This document shows, in pieces, positions 45,077 to 53,682 of a stretch of 64,000 bases of DNA. Under the pieces are notes generated by a model that worked only from the letters and a program-made list of their open reading frames with translations, did no database searches and was not told the origin of the DNA. The DNA comes from Sphingobium sp. AP49 (GTDB lineage: Bacteria; Pseudomonadota; Alphaproteobacteria; Sphingomonadales; Sphingomonadaceae). The position numbers and the translations under genes were made by a program. Numbering within the stretch: position 1 is the first letter of the stretch; each line of letters starts with the position of its first letter. The DNA lies in the NCBI RefSeq assembly GCF_000281715.2, contig NZ_CP124576.1:193501-257500 (forward strand), given 5' to 3'.

Positions 45077-47509
45077 CTAATGCAAGCTGCCATCGGCCTT
45101 TTCTGCGGTCGCTGGCACGAAGCGGACCGCCTCGATCAGCACCCCAGGATCGGCGCGCTCCAGCGTCACGACATGCCGCCCGCCGCTCAGTCGTTGCGTT
45201 AACGTCATGGTCGCCCGATTGTCCAGCACCCCCATCGCCCAGTCGCGACTGCCGGTCTCGCGCCGACTCTCCAGCGCCTGAGTCACGCCATCGATGCCGA
45301 TGGTCAGGTGCAGCGCATCGCCATCCTGGTCGGCATAGGTCGGCAAGATATCCACAAGCACGGTCCATTCGCCCGGCGGCAGGTCGATCGTCGCGCGGCT
45401 GGCCCCGCTCTTCCCACTCGGCGCCAGCATCGCGCCATGGCGGCCCAGCCCCTCCACGCGCCTCCATCCGGCGAATCGGTCCGGCGTCAGCAGCGGCAGG
45501 GCAGGGGCGGCTGGCTGCGCCTTTGCCGGTCCGGCCGGCGGCGCCAGCGCATCGACCGGCGGCAGGATCACCGGCGTCTGGCGATAGCTGCGCCATTGCC
45601 CGTCCGCCGGCTCCACCGCCATGATTCCGCGCCATTTTCCGCTCGCCAGCGTGCGGTTATAATAGGCCGTCAGCCTGTCAATTTCGCTGTCCGCTTCATG
45701 CGCGATGATCCCGCGCCGCGTCGCCTCGGCCAGGTCGCTGTCGCGCAACCGGTCATGCGCCTCGGCTGCGAAGAAGCGCCGGTTGGCCGCCGCCGATGCC
45801 CGCACCGGATAGGCCAGCAATTCATAGAAAGCGTCGCGCCGCTCGGCCGGGATCGCCGGCTCGATTGTCGCCAGCGCCGTCTCCATCGCCGCGAACGCCG
45901 CCAGCCGTTCATCCGCCTCGCCGATCGTCAGCGGGCTTTGCCGATACTTATCCACAGGCAGATTCCACTGCAGATGCTCGGGCCGCCGGGCGAAATTCAG
46001 CCGGTGATAATCGCGCAATATCCCGGCAATGGCGGACGCCTGCGCACCGTCGACATTCTCCGCCGCCCAGTCTTCCACAAACTTATCCACAGGCTTTGCC
46101 CGCACTTTATCCACAGCCCAGGCGAGGCTCAGAAAATAGTCGATGGCCAGTTCCGCCGGCTTCAAGTCGCCGACATTGGCGACCCAGACCTGCCGCGCGC
46201 CGGCATCCCAGGCGCGCCCCATTTCCTCCCGGATCAGCGCCGGCGGGGTTGTGGATAACCATAGGTAGGATAGCGGCGCGCCCAGATAGGAGAGATGATA
46301 ATAGACGCCCGACCCGCCCTTGCGCGCCCGCTCGGCGGCATCGGGGAAGTGGCGGATATAGCCGAAATTATCGTCCGGCCACATCAGCGTCACATCGTCG
46401 GGCACCTTGAGGCCCGCGCGATAGACGTCCAGCACTTCCTTGTAAGGCGTGAAGACCTGCGGCGCGTCGGCCGCACCGGCCCTGGCCAGCATCGCCCGCT
46501 GATCGGCAAAGATCCGCTCCAGCGTGGCGCGCCGCTCCTCGACCGTGTTCGGCCCGACCATGCCGCTGTCATGGATGCCGCGCATCCCCAGCGTCCAGAT
46601 GCTCTCATAACGGGCATTGCTGCGCACCCGCTCGTCCCAGTAGCGCCGCACTCCGTCGGGGTTCTTGAGATAATCGAAATCCTCCGCTGGGGCCGTCCAT
46701 TCGCCGACATTGTTGCGCAGCATCGGCTCGGCATGGCTCGACCCCATGATGATGGCGTAGCGACCGGCCAGCGCCGCATTGGCCGGGTCGGCATTGAAGG
46801 GCGTCGTCACCTTGTGCATCGCCGGCCACAGAAGATTGGCCTTCAGCCGCAGCAGCAGCTCGAAAACCTGTGCATAAGTTTTCGGCCCGAGGGGCTTCTC
46901 GTCCGGCGCATGGTTCCCCGCCGCCCAGGGCACCAGCCCCCAATCCTCGTCATTCAGGAAAATGCCGCGATATTTGACCGATGGCGGCCCGAACCGCCGG
47001 GCATCCTTCGCGACATAAAGCGCATCGCGATGCAGCGGCGTGACGTCCGCCCACCAGTGCCAGGGCGACACGCCGATCGCGCGCGACAGCTCATAGGCGC
47101 CATAGGCGGTGCCGCGCCGGTCGCTGCCGATGATCAGCAGTGCCCGCGCCACGCCGGGCGCCGGCCGCTCGACCGGCAGGATCAGGAAGCTCTCCCACGC
47201 GCCCTTCAGCTTCGCAACGTCGATCCGCTTGTCCGCCACCAGCCGGTCGATCGCTTCATTATGGCCCAGCGTGCCGATCCACACCTGCGCCGCGTCGCCC
47301 TCGGCCGCGCCGGTCACCCGGCCAATATCCTGTTTCAGATCCCCGGCGGCGATCCGCACCACGGTGTCGTCGGCCGGGTCGGTGACGATCCGCGCCGCCT
47401 GCCCCTGCGCCACCAGCGGAAAATCCCCCCGCTGCGCCACCGATCGCACCCAGTCCGCCGCTTGCGCCGGCGTCGCGCCGAGCAGCAGCAGCGCCAGCCA
47501 CCAGCGCAT
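45077..47509 (-). CDS. GH115 alpha-glucuronidase family enzyme, exported
   Basis: An 810-residue protein with a Sec signal (MRWWLALLLLGATPAQAA). GH115 blocks are clear: KYRGIFLNDEDWGLVPWAAG, LLLRLKANLLWPAMHK, IIMGSSHAEPMLRNN, TLGMRGIHDSGM, MWPDDNFGYIRHFP and YYHLSYLGAPLSYLWLSTTP. A C-terminal beta-sandwich follows about residue 680. Characterised members remove (4-O-methyl-)glucuronic acid from xylan or arabinogalactan; in this locus a glucuronosyl decoration of RG-I or its arabinogalactan is more likely. Its start overlaps the GH28 stop by one base (TGATG). The gene unusually contains five DnaA-box matches. Confidence 0.93.
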   Translation of the reverse strand: MRWWLALLLLGATPAQAADWVRSVAQRGDFPLVAQGQAARIVTDPADDTVVRIAAGDLKQDIGRVTGAAEGDAAQVWIGTLGHNEAIDRLVADKRIDVAKLKGAWESFLILPVERPAPGVARALLIIGSDRRGTAYGAYELSRAIGVSPWHWWADVTPLHRDALYVAKDARRFGPPSVKYRGIFLNDEDWGLVPWAAGNHAPDEKPLGPKTYAQVFELLLRLKANLLWPAMHKVTTPFNADPANAALAGRYAIIMGSSHAEPMLRNNVGEWTAPAEDFDYLKNPDGVRRYWDERVRSNARYESIWTLGMRGIHDSGMVGPNTVEERRATLERIFADQRAMLARAGAADAPQVFTPYKEVLDVYRAGLKVPDDVTLMWPDDNFGYIRHFPDAAERARKGGSGVYYHLSYLGAPLSYLWLSTTPPALIREEMGRAWDAGARQVWVANVGDLKPAELAIDYFLSLAWAVDKVRAKPVDKFVEDWAAENVDGAQASAIAGILRDYHRLNFARRPEHLQWNLPVDKYRQSPLTIGEADERLAAFAAMETALATIEPAIPAERRDAFYELLAYPVRASAAANRRFFAAEAHDRLRDSDLAEATRRGIIAHEADSEIDRLTAYYNRTLASGKWRGIMAVEPADGQWRSYRQTPVILPPVDALAPPAGPAKAQPAAPALPLLTPDRFAGWRRVEGLGRHGAMLAPSGKSGASRATIDLPPGEWTVLVDILPTYADQDGDALHLTIGIDGVTQALESRRETGSRDWAMGVLDNRATMTLTQRLSGGRHVVTLERADPGVLIEAVRFVPATAEKADGSLH
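45948..46877. other. Cluster of five DnaA-box matches inside the GH115 gene
   Basis: TTATCCACA occurs at 45948-45956, 46083-46091 and 46107-46115; its complement TGTGGATAA at 46250-46258; and TGTGCATAA (complement of the TTATNCACA consensus) at 46869-46877. Three of them encode Val-Asp-Lys in the GH115 frame with GTG-GAT-AAG, although GTC-GAC-AAG is usual around here. No dnaA, AT-rich unwinding element or other origin feature is near. Confidence 0.55.
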
Positions 47510-49089
47510 CAGAAATGCACCATGTCGACCGTGTCGATCCGCCGGTCGGGCAGGTCGCGGATCGCGCTGCTGCGAAAGCCGGTCACATTCTCCAGCCGGA
47601 AGGCGCCCGCGCCGCCCGGCATCTTCAGATGGGACCCATCAAACCCCTCGACATGTTTCAGCCAGAAGGCGGGCCGGGCGTCCGCCGTCCGTGTCCGCAC
47701 CTCGACATGGCTCAGGTCCACATTGCGCGCATGGCGAATGAAGAAGCCACTCGCCGGCAGAGGCCCGAACCGGTCGGGATCGGGATAATCCTCTTCCTTG
47801 GCCGGTGGATCGATCGCCGCCATCGCCGCGTCGCCGCCGCCCGGCTGGTCGATGAAGATATTGCTGATCTGGACATCCTCGATCCGATGGCCGGCCACGC
47901 CCGCGATGATCGATGGCAGCATCGCCCCGCTCTGGCAGGTGACATTGTCGATCAGCACGCGCCGCATCGATCCCACCGCCGCGCCGGCCGGCCCGCGCAT
48001 CCGCCGGCCCAGCCGCAGGAACAGGGCCGGGCTGTGACAGCCGCGCATGGCGATGTTGCTGATCGTCACATCCTCCATCACCGCGCCGTCCACCGTCTCC
48101 AGCGCCAGCCCCCAGCATTGGTCGAACACGCAATTGCTGATCGCGATATTCTTGAACCCGCCATTGCTTTCGGTGCCGCACTTGATCCGTCCCAGCAGCC
48201 AGGTGTCGCGATTGCGCGCCAGCGGCCGGAACGTCCCGTCCAGCAGCGTGCCGACGACATAGGAGCCGCTGACATGGCAGTTGGTGATGGTCACATTCTC
48301 GGTCGCGCGCGGATAGCCCAGCGCATAGCTGGACTTGGGCACGATCGCGTCATCATAGGGGGTGTTGAGCGTGCAGTTGCTGACCCGCACATTGCGGCAG
48401 CAGTCGATGTCGAAGCCGTCGCGGTTGGTGTCGACGGTGAGGTTGTCGATCAGCAGATTGTCGACCCCGGTGGCCAGCAGCGCGAAATGCCCGCCCTCCA
48501 GGATCGAAAAGTCCCGCAGCGCGACATTGCGGCAATTCTTGAGCGCGATCGCCTTGTTGCCGACGCCGGGCAGTTCGGCGGCCGGCCGGTCCTTGTCGGG
48601 ATGGCCCCGGCTCAGCCCCTTGCCCCAGATCAGCCCGTCGCCGCAGATCGCGATATCATGCAGCCCTTCGCCATGGATCAGGCTGTTGCGCCAGTGATTA
48701 TGGCCATAATCCTGATAGGGCGCGATCGCCGGATCCTGCGGCTCGGCCGCGTCATAGCCTCCGTCGGCCAGGCCGGTCAGCGGCACCGATGCCGCCAGCA
48801 GGGTGGCGCCCCGGTCCAGCCACAGGGTGATGTTGCTCTTCAGGTGTATGGTATAGCTGGCATAGCTGCCGGGGGGCACATAGACGGTCCCGCCGCCGCG
48901 CTCCGCGGCATAGGCGATCGCCCGGTCGATCGCCGGGCTGTCGATATGGCTGCCATCGCCCTTCGCGCCGAAATCGCGGACATTCATTATGCCCTGGGGC
49001 AGGGCGCGGCCGAAGGCGGGTAGTGCCGCCAGCATGGATATGCCGGCGGCACCTTTCAGCAGGAAACGGCGATCGATCGGTCCTTCCAT
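47509..49089 (-). CDS. GH28 pectinase-like enzyme, Tat-exported (rhamnogalacturonan type)
   Basis: 526 residues with a twin-Arg signal (DRRFLLKGAAGISMLAALPA). A right-handed beta-helix is evident, with GH28 catalytic blocks NRDGFDIDCCRNV, TPYDDAIVPKSSYALG and GRIKCGTESNGG. The polygalacturonase Gly-His-Gly block is replaced by SYVVGTLLDGT, which suggests a rhamnogalacturonan-acting or exo-acting member rather than polygalacturonase (inference). Coupled to GH115 by TGATG; GH105 lies 28 bases upstream in the same unit. It is a paralogue of the GH28 at 53683. Confidence 0.87.
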   Translation of the reverse strand: MEGPIDRRFLLKGAAGISMLAALPAFGRALPQGIMNVRDFGAKGDGSHIDSPAIDRAIAYAAERGGGTVYVPPGSYASYTIHLKSNITLWLDRGATLLAASVPLTGLADGGYDAAEPQDPAIAPYQDYGHNHWRNSLIHGEGLHDIAICGDGLIWGKGLSRGHPDKDRPAAELPGVGNKAIALKNCRNVALRDFSILEGGHFALLATGVDNLLIDNLTVDTNRDGFDIDCCRNVRVSNCTLNTPYDDAIVPKSSYALGYPRATENVTITNCHVSGSYVVGTLLDGTFRPLARNRDTWLLGRIKCGTESNGGFKNIAISNCVFDQCWGLALETVDGAVMEDVTISNIAMRGCHSPALFLRLGRRMRGPAGAAVGSMRRVLIDNVTCQSGAMLPSIIAGVAGHRIEDVQISNIFIDQPGGGDAAMAAIDPPAKEEDYPDPDRFGPLPASGFFIRHARNVDLSHVEVRTRTADARPAFWLKHVEGFDGSHLKMPGGAGAFRLENVTGFRSSAIRDLPDRRIDTVDMVHF

Positions 49090-49117
49090 TTACCCCTCGA
49101 TCCCCGTGTCCCGTGAC

Positions 49118-50233
49118 TCAGATATAGGTGCGCAGGAACTCGCCGAGTGCGCACATGGCCAGGCTCTGGCCATAGGGCATGGAGGTAAGCGCGATGTCCT
49201 TGTAGAACTGCATCGTGTCGCCCATCGCCGTGCCGAAGCTCACCTGCTGCAGCTCGCCGGTCTCGTCGATATTGGCGAGCACGCCGCGCACGGCCTTGAT
49301 GCCGACTTCTTCATAATGGCGCGGCAGATAGCCCTTTCGCACGGCCTTCAGGATGCCATAGGCAAAGCCGGCGGTGGCCGATGCTTCCAGATAGCTGGTC
49401 GGATCGACGATCAGCGTGTGCCACAGGCCGGTTTCGGCGTCCTGCGTCTCTGCCAGCGTCTTCACCTGGGCGGCCAGCGTGTCGATCAGGAAGGTGCGGA
49501 AGAAATCGCCTTCCTTCAGGTCCAGTATCTCGATGATCTCGGGGATGGCGATCGTCACCCAGCAATTGCCGCGCGCCCACAGCGCTTCGGCGAAATTGTG
49601 GCGACCGTTAAAGTCCCAGCCGTGGAACCACAGGCCGGTCTTCTTGTCGAACAGATATTTGATATGGACCAGGAACTGGCGCTTGGCTTCCTCGATATAG
49701 GCCGGGCGGTCCAGCAGCAGGCCGATCTTGGCCAGCGGCAGCACCGACATCATCAGCGTGTCGTCCCACATTTCGCCCGGATTTTCGTCATTATAGACGA
49801 TGTGCTGGAACCCGCCTTCCTCGGTCTTGGGCAGGCCATCGGCCGCCATCAGCCATTCGGCCCAGACGTCCAGATAGGGGATGTAGCGCGGATCGGGCTC
49901 ATATTCATACAGATAGGCCAGCGTGATGAACGGGGCCATCGTGTTGATATTCTTGGTCGGCGTGCCTTCGGCAAAGCGATCCTCGAACCACTGCTTGATG
50001 ATGCCCAGCGCCTTCTGGTCGCCGGTCTGCTCGAAATAGCGCCACATGCCGAACAGGCCGACGCCATGGGTCCATTCCCATCCGGCCCAGCCCTTGGTGT
50101 CGATGATGCGGCCATCTTCCAGATGGAGCAGGAATTCGCCGGTCTCGTCCTTGATATTGACGAGATTGTCCATCAGCCGGTCGATGGATTCGACGACCTG
50201 CTGGCGCGGTACATCATGGGTGAGAGCGGCCAC
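49118..50233 (-). CDS. GH105 unsaturated rhamnogalacturonyl hydrolase, cytoplasmic
   Basis: 371 residues without signal peptide, so it acts in the cytoplasm. The alpha6/alpha6 barrel marks are TKGWAGWEWTHGVGLFGMW, NPGEMWDDTLMMSVLPLAK (the Asp used as general acid in the YteR family), GLWFHGWDFNGRHNFAEALWARGNCW and SATAGFAYGILKAVRKGYL. It cleaves unsaturated galacturonyl-rhamnose made by rhamnogalacturonan lyases, giving the unsaturated uronate for KduI and rhamnose for the rhamnose pathway. The start is GTG directly after the stop of the GH35 gene, with AAGGAG 9 bases before. Confidence 0.94.
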   Translation of the reverse strand: MAALTHDVPRQQVVESIDRLMDNLVNIKDETGEFLLHLEDGRIIDTKGWAGWEWTHGVGLFGMWRYFEQTGDQKALGIIKQWFEDRFAEGTPTKNINTMAPFITLAYLYEYEPDPRYIPYLDVWAEWLMAADGLPKTEEGGFQHIVYNDENPGEMWDDTLMMSVLPLAKIGLLLDRPAYIEEAKRQFLVHIKYLFDKKTGLWFHGWDFNGRHNFAEALWARGNCWVTIAIPEIIEILDLKEGDFFRTFLIDTLAAQVKTLAETQDAETGLWHTLIVDPTSYLEASATAGFAYGILKAVRKGYLPRHYEEVGIKAVRGVLANIDETGELQQVSFGTAMGDTMQFYKDIALTSMPYGQSLAMCALGEFLRTYI

Positions 50234-53200
50234 TTACTTGGTCTCCTTGAGGTCTGAAGGTGCGTTTGGCGCGGTCACCATCTGCACCGGCAGACCGCCT
50301 TTCACATTGCGTAGGGTGACGAGGCGCACGGTTTCGAGCGCATCGCCCGGCTGACCGTCGGACGTGACGGCCAGCGCGACATGGTTCTGGCCCCTGTGGT
50401 TCAGGATGCCTTCGGGGATGGGGAAGGTGCGTTGCGGCCCGACATGGGCGATGAATTGCCCCATGTTCCAGCCATTGATGAAGATCAGCACACGGTAACG
50501 GACCGGCGAACGCGGCTTGGTGGCGTCGCCGAAGCTCAGGCCAATGGTCGCGTCCTGCCCCTTGGGGACGGAGAGGGCAAAGCTGGTGCGATACCAGCTC
50601 GTCCCGGCCGCCGCCTGGGTCGCGGGCACGCTGGCCTTGGCCCAGCCGGCATCGTTGAAGCCGGGCAGGTGCCAGCCCATCCGCTCGCCATAGAGGCCGC
50701 CATTATTTGCCGGACCACGGGCGACATCGGGCAGATCCTCGCCGCCCTGCTTGCCCTGAATCTTCCAGCTGATCGGCACCGCGAAGCTGCGCCCGCTCGG
50801 ACCGCCCTCCAGCGATGCGGAGATCAGACCGCGCGCTTCCTTGTGGAAATCGTCGCTGTCCAGATCCCAATTATGGCCATTGTTGCGGACCATGACGGAA
50901 AGGACATGCTCGCCCGCCGCCTGCGCGTCCGCCGGCAGGGCGAAGCGTGCCGTGCCGGTGGTGATCGGCCGGGGCAGGCCGCCGGGCGTCTCGCCTTCGC
51001 CCAGGAACTGGCCGTCGACCCAGGCCTGCACCAGTCCCGAACCGCCCGCGCCATAATAAAGCGACAGCGCCCTGGCATCGGGCGACCCGGTGAAACGGCC
51101 GCGATACCAGACATCGCCGTCATGGAAGCCATAGGCATCCATCAGCATATTGGGCTGGCCGTCGGGCTTGGCGGTGATGCTGGCATAGGACCGGTTGTCG
51201 ATCGCCTGCCAGCCGCTGTCGTCGAAACCGGGCTGCGCCTCGGGCGACCCCTGCGCCATGCGCCAGTCGGTCAGCGCCGGCAGTATGACATCGGCCGGGC
51301 CGGCAAGCGGCTGGACGGCAGCGATGCTGCCGATGGCTGTCGCCTTCGTCGTCACCTTCGCGCCGTTCCAGCTGACCGAGCGGACCGCGTTTGGCGCCCA
51401 GATTTCGAGCGGGCTGGCCTCAGCCGTGTCGCCGGCCAGCACCAGCGAACCGCCCTTGGCGACACCACTGCGTACCAGCGCCGGCCCGCGCACCAGCAAG
51501 TCCTTCTCGCGCCAGTAGCGCGCGCCCTCGGCCTCATCGGCCAGGATCAGGGTCAGCGGCGGACGCCCGCCCCCCTCGATCCGCAGCACGGCGCGGCCCT
51601 GATGGCTGTAATCCAGCTTCAGGTCGCCCTTGGCCGCATCGAACGTGCTGCGCGCCTGTCCTTCCAGCACCGTCACCTTGGGTGCGGCTGCAAAGCGCAG
51701 CACCGTCTCGCCCGGCTCGCCGGCGCGGCCATAGAGCAGGATCAGGTCGTTGCCGTCGATCTGCTGCGCCGACTGGAGTTCGGAACTGGAATAGACCAGC
51801 CGTTGTCCGCCCAGCGTGACGCCGGCGACCAGCCATTTGGCGTCAAAGCCATTGAGCTGCATCGGCACGGTATAGCGGCCGTCGGGCAGATCGGCGGTGA
51901 AGCTGAAGCTGTCGCTGGTTTGCCCGTTGGACGGCTTGTGCGTCACCATCAGGAAGCGCGCATCCGTTTCCGGGCTCTTGTTGTGATAGACTTGGATATT
52001 GGGCGAGCTGATTTCCGGCGTACCGGCCGGGATCATGCCGGCCATGTCGGGGACGGAAGCGATCAGGCCGCCCAGCTGCTTCATCTCCAGCGCCTTCTCG
52101 CGAATTTCGCGCGGCTCGGAAATGGCGGAGCCATAATCATAGCTGCTGAACACCACCGGCGCGGGCAGCCAGCCCCAGCTCGTGCCGCCATAGCCCATGT
52201 AGAAGCTCTGGATGCCGATGCCATTGGCCAGGTTCGTGCCATAGAAGACCCGCTGGAACCGCTTGCCACGCTGGATCGCGTTGCACTCATAGCCGCCGTT
52301 CGAACCCCAATAGTCGAACCAGCCGCCGCCAAACTCGGCCAGGAAGCCGGGCGTATCGGGCGAGGCCGAAGCGCCGCCCTTGGCGCCGCCGGGACCATAA
52401 TAGCCCCAGTCGGGCGCGGCCGATCCGCGCGTCGGCTTGCCGTCCACGGTGCAGGTGCCGCCGGGATAGCCATCGAACGCATACATGTCGTTGGGGCCAT
52501 GGACGACCTTGTCCACCTTGCTGCTTTCCGGCGCCCAATAGCCGTTGCGGCCCTGGTCATTGTGGAACAGCGGCACGGTGATGCCGTCGGCTCGCGCCTT
52601 GGCATAGAGATGATCCATGTAGCGGCGCTGGGCGGGCGTGGTCATCGCCAGCTCATTTTCGATCTGGTGCAGGATCACGCCATATTTGCGGGCAGGATCA
52701 TTGTTGATCTGGTGCTTGGCGATGATCGCGTTGACCTTCGTCAGCCATTCGTCGGCCGCCGCCATATAATCGGGATCGTCGGTGCGGGCACGGGCGCGCT
52801 GGTTGACCAGCCATCCGGGGAAACCGCCGCGCGACAGTTCCGCATTCACATAGGGGCCGGCGCGGGTGATGACGTAGAGGCCTTCCTCCTCCGCCATCGT
52901 CAGCAGCCGGTCGATGTCGCGGATGCCGCTGAAATCATACACGCCCTTTTTCGGGCTGTGGAATCCCCAGTCGAAATAGACGGCGACGCTGTTGAAGCCG
53001 CTCGCCTTCATCTTCTGCAGGATGTCGCGCCACAGATCGGGCGAGGGCAGGCGGAAATGGTGGAATTCCGACGACCAGATCACCATCCGCTTGCCGTCGA
53101 TCATCAGCGATCGCGCATCGTAAGATACGCGGCCGAACGTCTTGACCGGCGCGGACAGGTTGGCGGTGGGCTTGGCCTGCTGCGCAAGCGCAGGCGTGGC

Positions 53201-53242
53201 CAGCATGGTGCCAAGGGCGAGGGCGGCGATAAAGCTACGCAT
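50234..53242 (-). CDS. Large multidomain GH35 beta-galactosidase, exported
   Basis: 1002 residues with a Sec signal (MRSFIAALALGTMLATPALAQ). The N-terminal barrel shows SSEFHHFRLPSPDLWRDILQKMKASGFNSV, acid/base Glu in HQIENELAM and nucleophile Glu in FLAEFGGGW. Behind it lie several beta domains and two jelly-rolls (DSGWQAIDNRSYAS..., GFNDAGWAKASVPATQ... INGWNMGQFIAHVGPQ), the order typical of about 1000-residue fungal-type enzymes and longer than the other GH35 here. It should remove beta-galactose from RG-I side chains in the periplasm. It follows the rhaM gene by 22 bases. Confidence 0.9.
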   Translation of the reverse strand: MRSFIAALALGTMLATPALAQQAKPTANLSAPVKTFGRVSYDARSLMIDGKRMVIWSSEFHHFRLPSPDLWRDILQKMKASGFNSVAVYFDWGFHSPKKGVYDFSGIRDIDRLLTMAEEEGLYVITRAGPYVNAELSRGGFPGWLVNQRARARTDDPDYMAAADEWLTKVNAIIAKHQINNDPARKYGVILHQIENELAMTTPAQRRYMDHLYAKARADGITVPLFHNDQGRNGYWAPESSKVDKVVHGPNDMYAFDGYPGGTCTVDGKPTRGSAAPDWGYYGPGGAKGGASASPDTPGFLAEFGGGWFDYWGSNGGYECNAIQRGKRFQRVFYGTNLANGIGIQSFYMGYGGTSWGWLPAPVVFSSYDYGSAISEPREIREKALEMKQLGGLIASVPDMAGMIPAGTPEISSPNIQVYHNKSPETDARFLMVTHKPSNGQTSDSFSFTADLPDGRYTVPMQLNGFDAKWLVAGVTLGGQRLVYSSSELQSAQQIDGNDLILLYGRAGEPGETVLRFAAAPKVTVLEGQARSTFDAAKGDLKLDYSHQGRAVLRIEGGGRPPLTLILADEAEGARYWREKDLLVRGPALVRSGVAKGGSLVLAGDTAEASPLEIWAPNAVRSVSWNGAKVTTKATAIGSIAAVQPLAGPADVILPALTDWRMAQGSPEAQPGFDDSGWQAIDNRSYASITAKPDGQPNMLMDAYGFHDGDVWYRGRFTGSPDARALSLYYGAGGSGLVQAWVDGQFLGEGETPGGLPRPITTGTARFALPADAQAAGEHVLSVMVRNNGHNWDLDSDDFHKEARGLISASLEGGPSGRSFAVPISWKIQGKQGGEDLPDVARGPANNGGLYGERMGWHLPGFNDAGWAKASVPATQAAAGTSWYRTSFALSVPKGQDATIGLSFGDATKPRSPVRYRVLIFINGWNMGQFIAHVGPQRTFPIPEGILNHRGQNHVALAVTSDGQPGDALETVRLVTLRNVKGGLPVQMVTAPNAPSDLKETK

Positions 53243-53264
53243 GGATGTCAGCCTGTTCCTGCAC

Positions 53265-53579
53265 TCAATCCATGTGGAACAGCAGCGGCAGCGGCCATTC
53301 CTTGGGCTGGTTGCTTGGCTGCACCTCCATCAGCGGCGCCATATAGTCCCACCAGCGCTTCATCACCGGATGGTCGGGCAGGCTATCGCGGCTGTTGTCC
53401 TCGCGCAGCTTCAGTACCGCGAACAGGCTCAGCGTCTCTTCGTCCAGGAAGATCGAATAGTCATGGATGCCCGATTCGGTCAGCAGCGCCGACAGCTCGG
53501 GCCAGATCTCGTCATGGCGCTTGCGATATTCCGCGACCACGCCGGGCTTGAGCTGCATCTTGAAGGCGTGGACGGACAT
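53265..53579 (-). CDS. rhaM: L-rhamnose mutarotase
   Basis: A 104-residue ferredoxin-like-fold protein: MSVHAFKMQLKPGVVAEYRKRHDEIWPEL, IHDYSIFLDEETLSLFAVL and HPVMKRWWDYMAPLME are the standard RhaM segments with the substrate-contacting His/Tyr/Trp residues. It interconverts alpha- and beta-L-rhamnose so that the dehydrogenase is fed quickly. The start at 53579 has GGGGAG upstream and matches homologues; an open frame 21 codons longer would run into the operator region. The length is normal. Confidence 0.96.
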   Translation of the reverse strand: MSVHAFKMQLKPGVVAEYRKRHDEIWPELSALLTESGIHDYSIFLDEETLSLFAVLKLREDNSRDSLPDHPVMKRWWDYMAPLMEVQPSNQPKEWPLPLLFHMD

Positions 53580-53596
53580 CGGCTCTCCCCTGTGAA

Positions 53597-53607
53597 CCAT
53601 ATTATGG
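53597..53607. promoter_or_regulatory. IclR-type operator upstream of rhaM
   Basis: CCATA-T-TATGG is a perfect inverted repeat 18 bases before the rhaM start. A second match, CCCACATG at 53638-53645, lies nearby. The 103-base gap therefore probably holds an internal promoter of unit C. Confidence 0.5.
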
Positions 53608-53682
53608 AACTCGAAACCGATATTTGGGTAACATCGTCCCACATGTTCGTCAAATGCTAAGAATGGGTGGGACGATGCTGGT

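Noticed and set aside
45948..46258. Chromosomal or plasmid origin of replication
   Set aside because: DnaA-box matches lie inside an intact gene with no AT-rich unwinding region, dnaA, hemE, parAB or repABC nearby.
50381..53551. 1056-codon open frame antisense to the large GH35
   Set aside because: Shadow of a gene with clear catalytic motifs on the other strand; its translation is Arg/His-rich and featureless.
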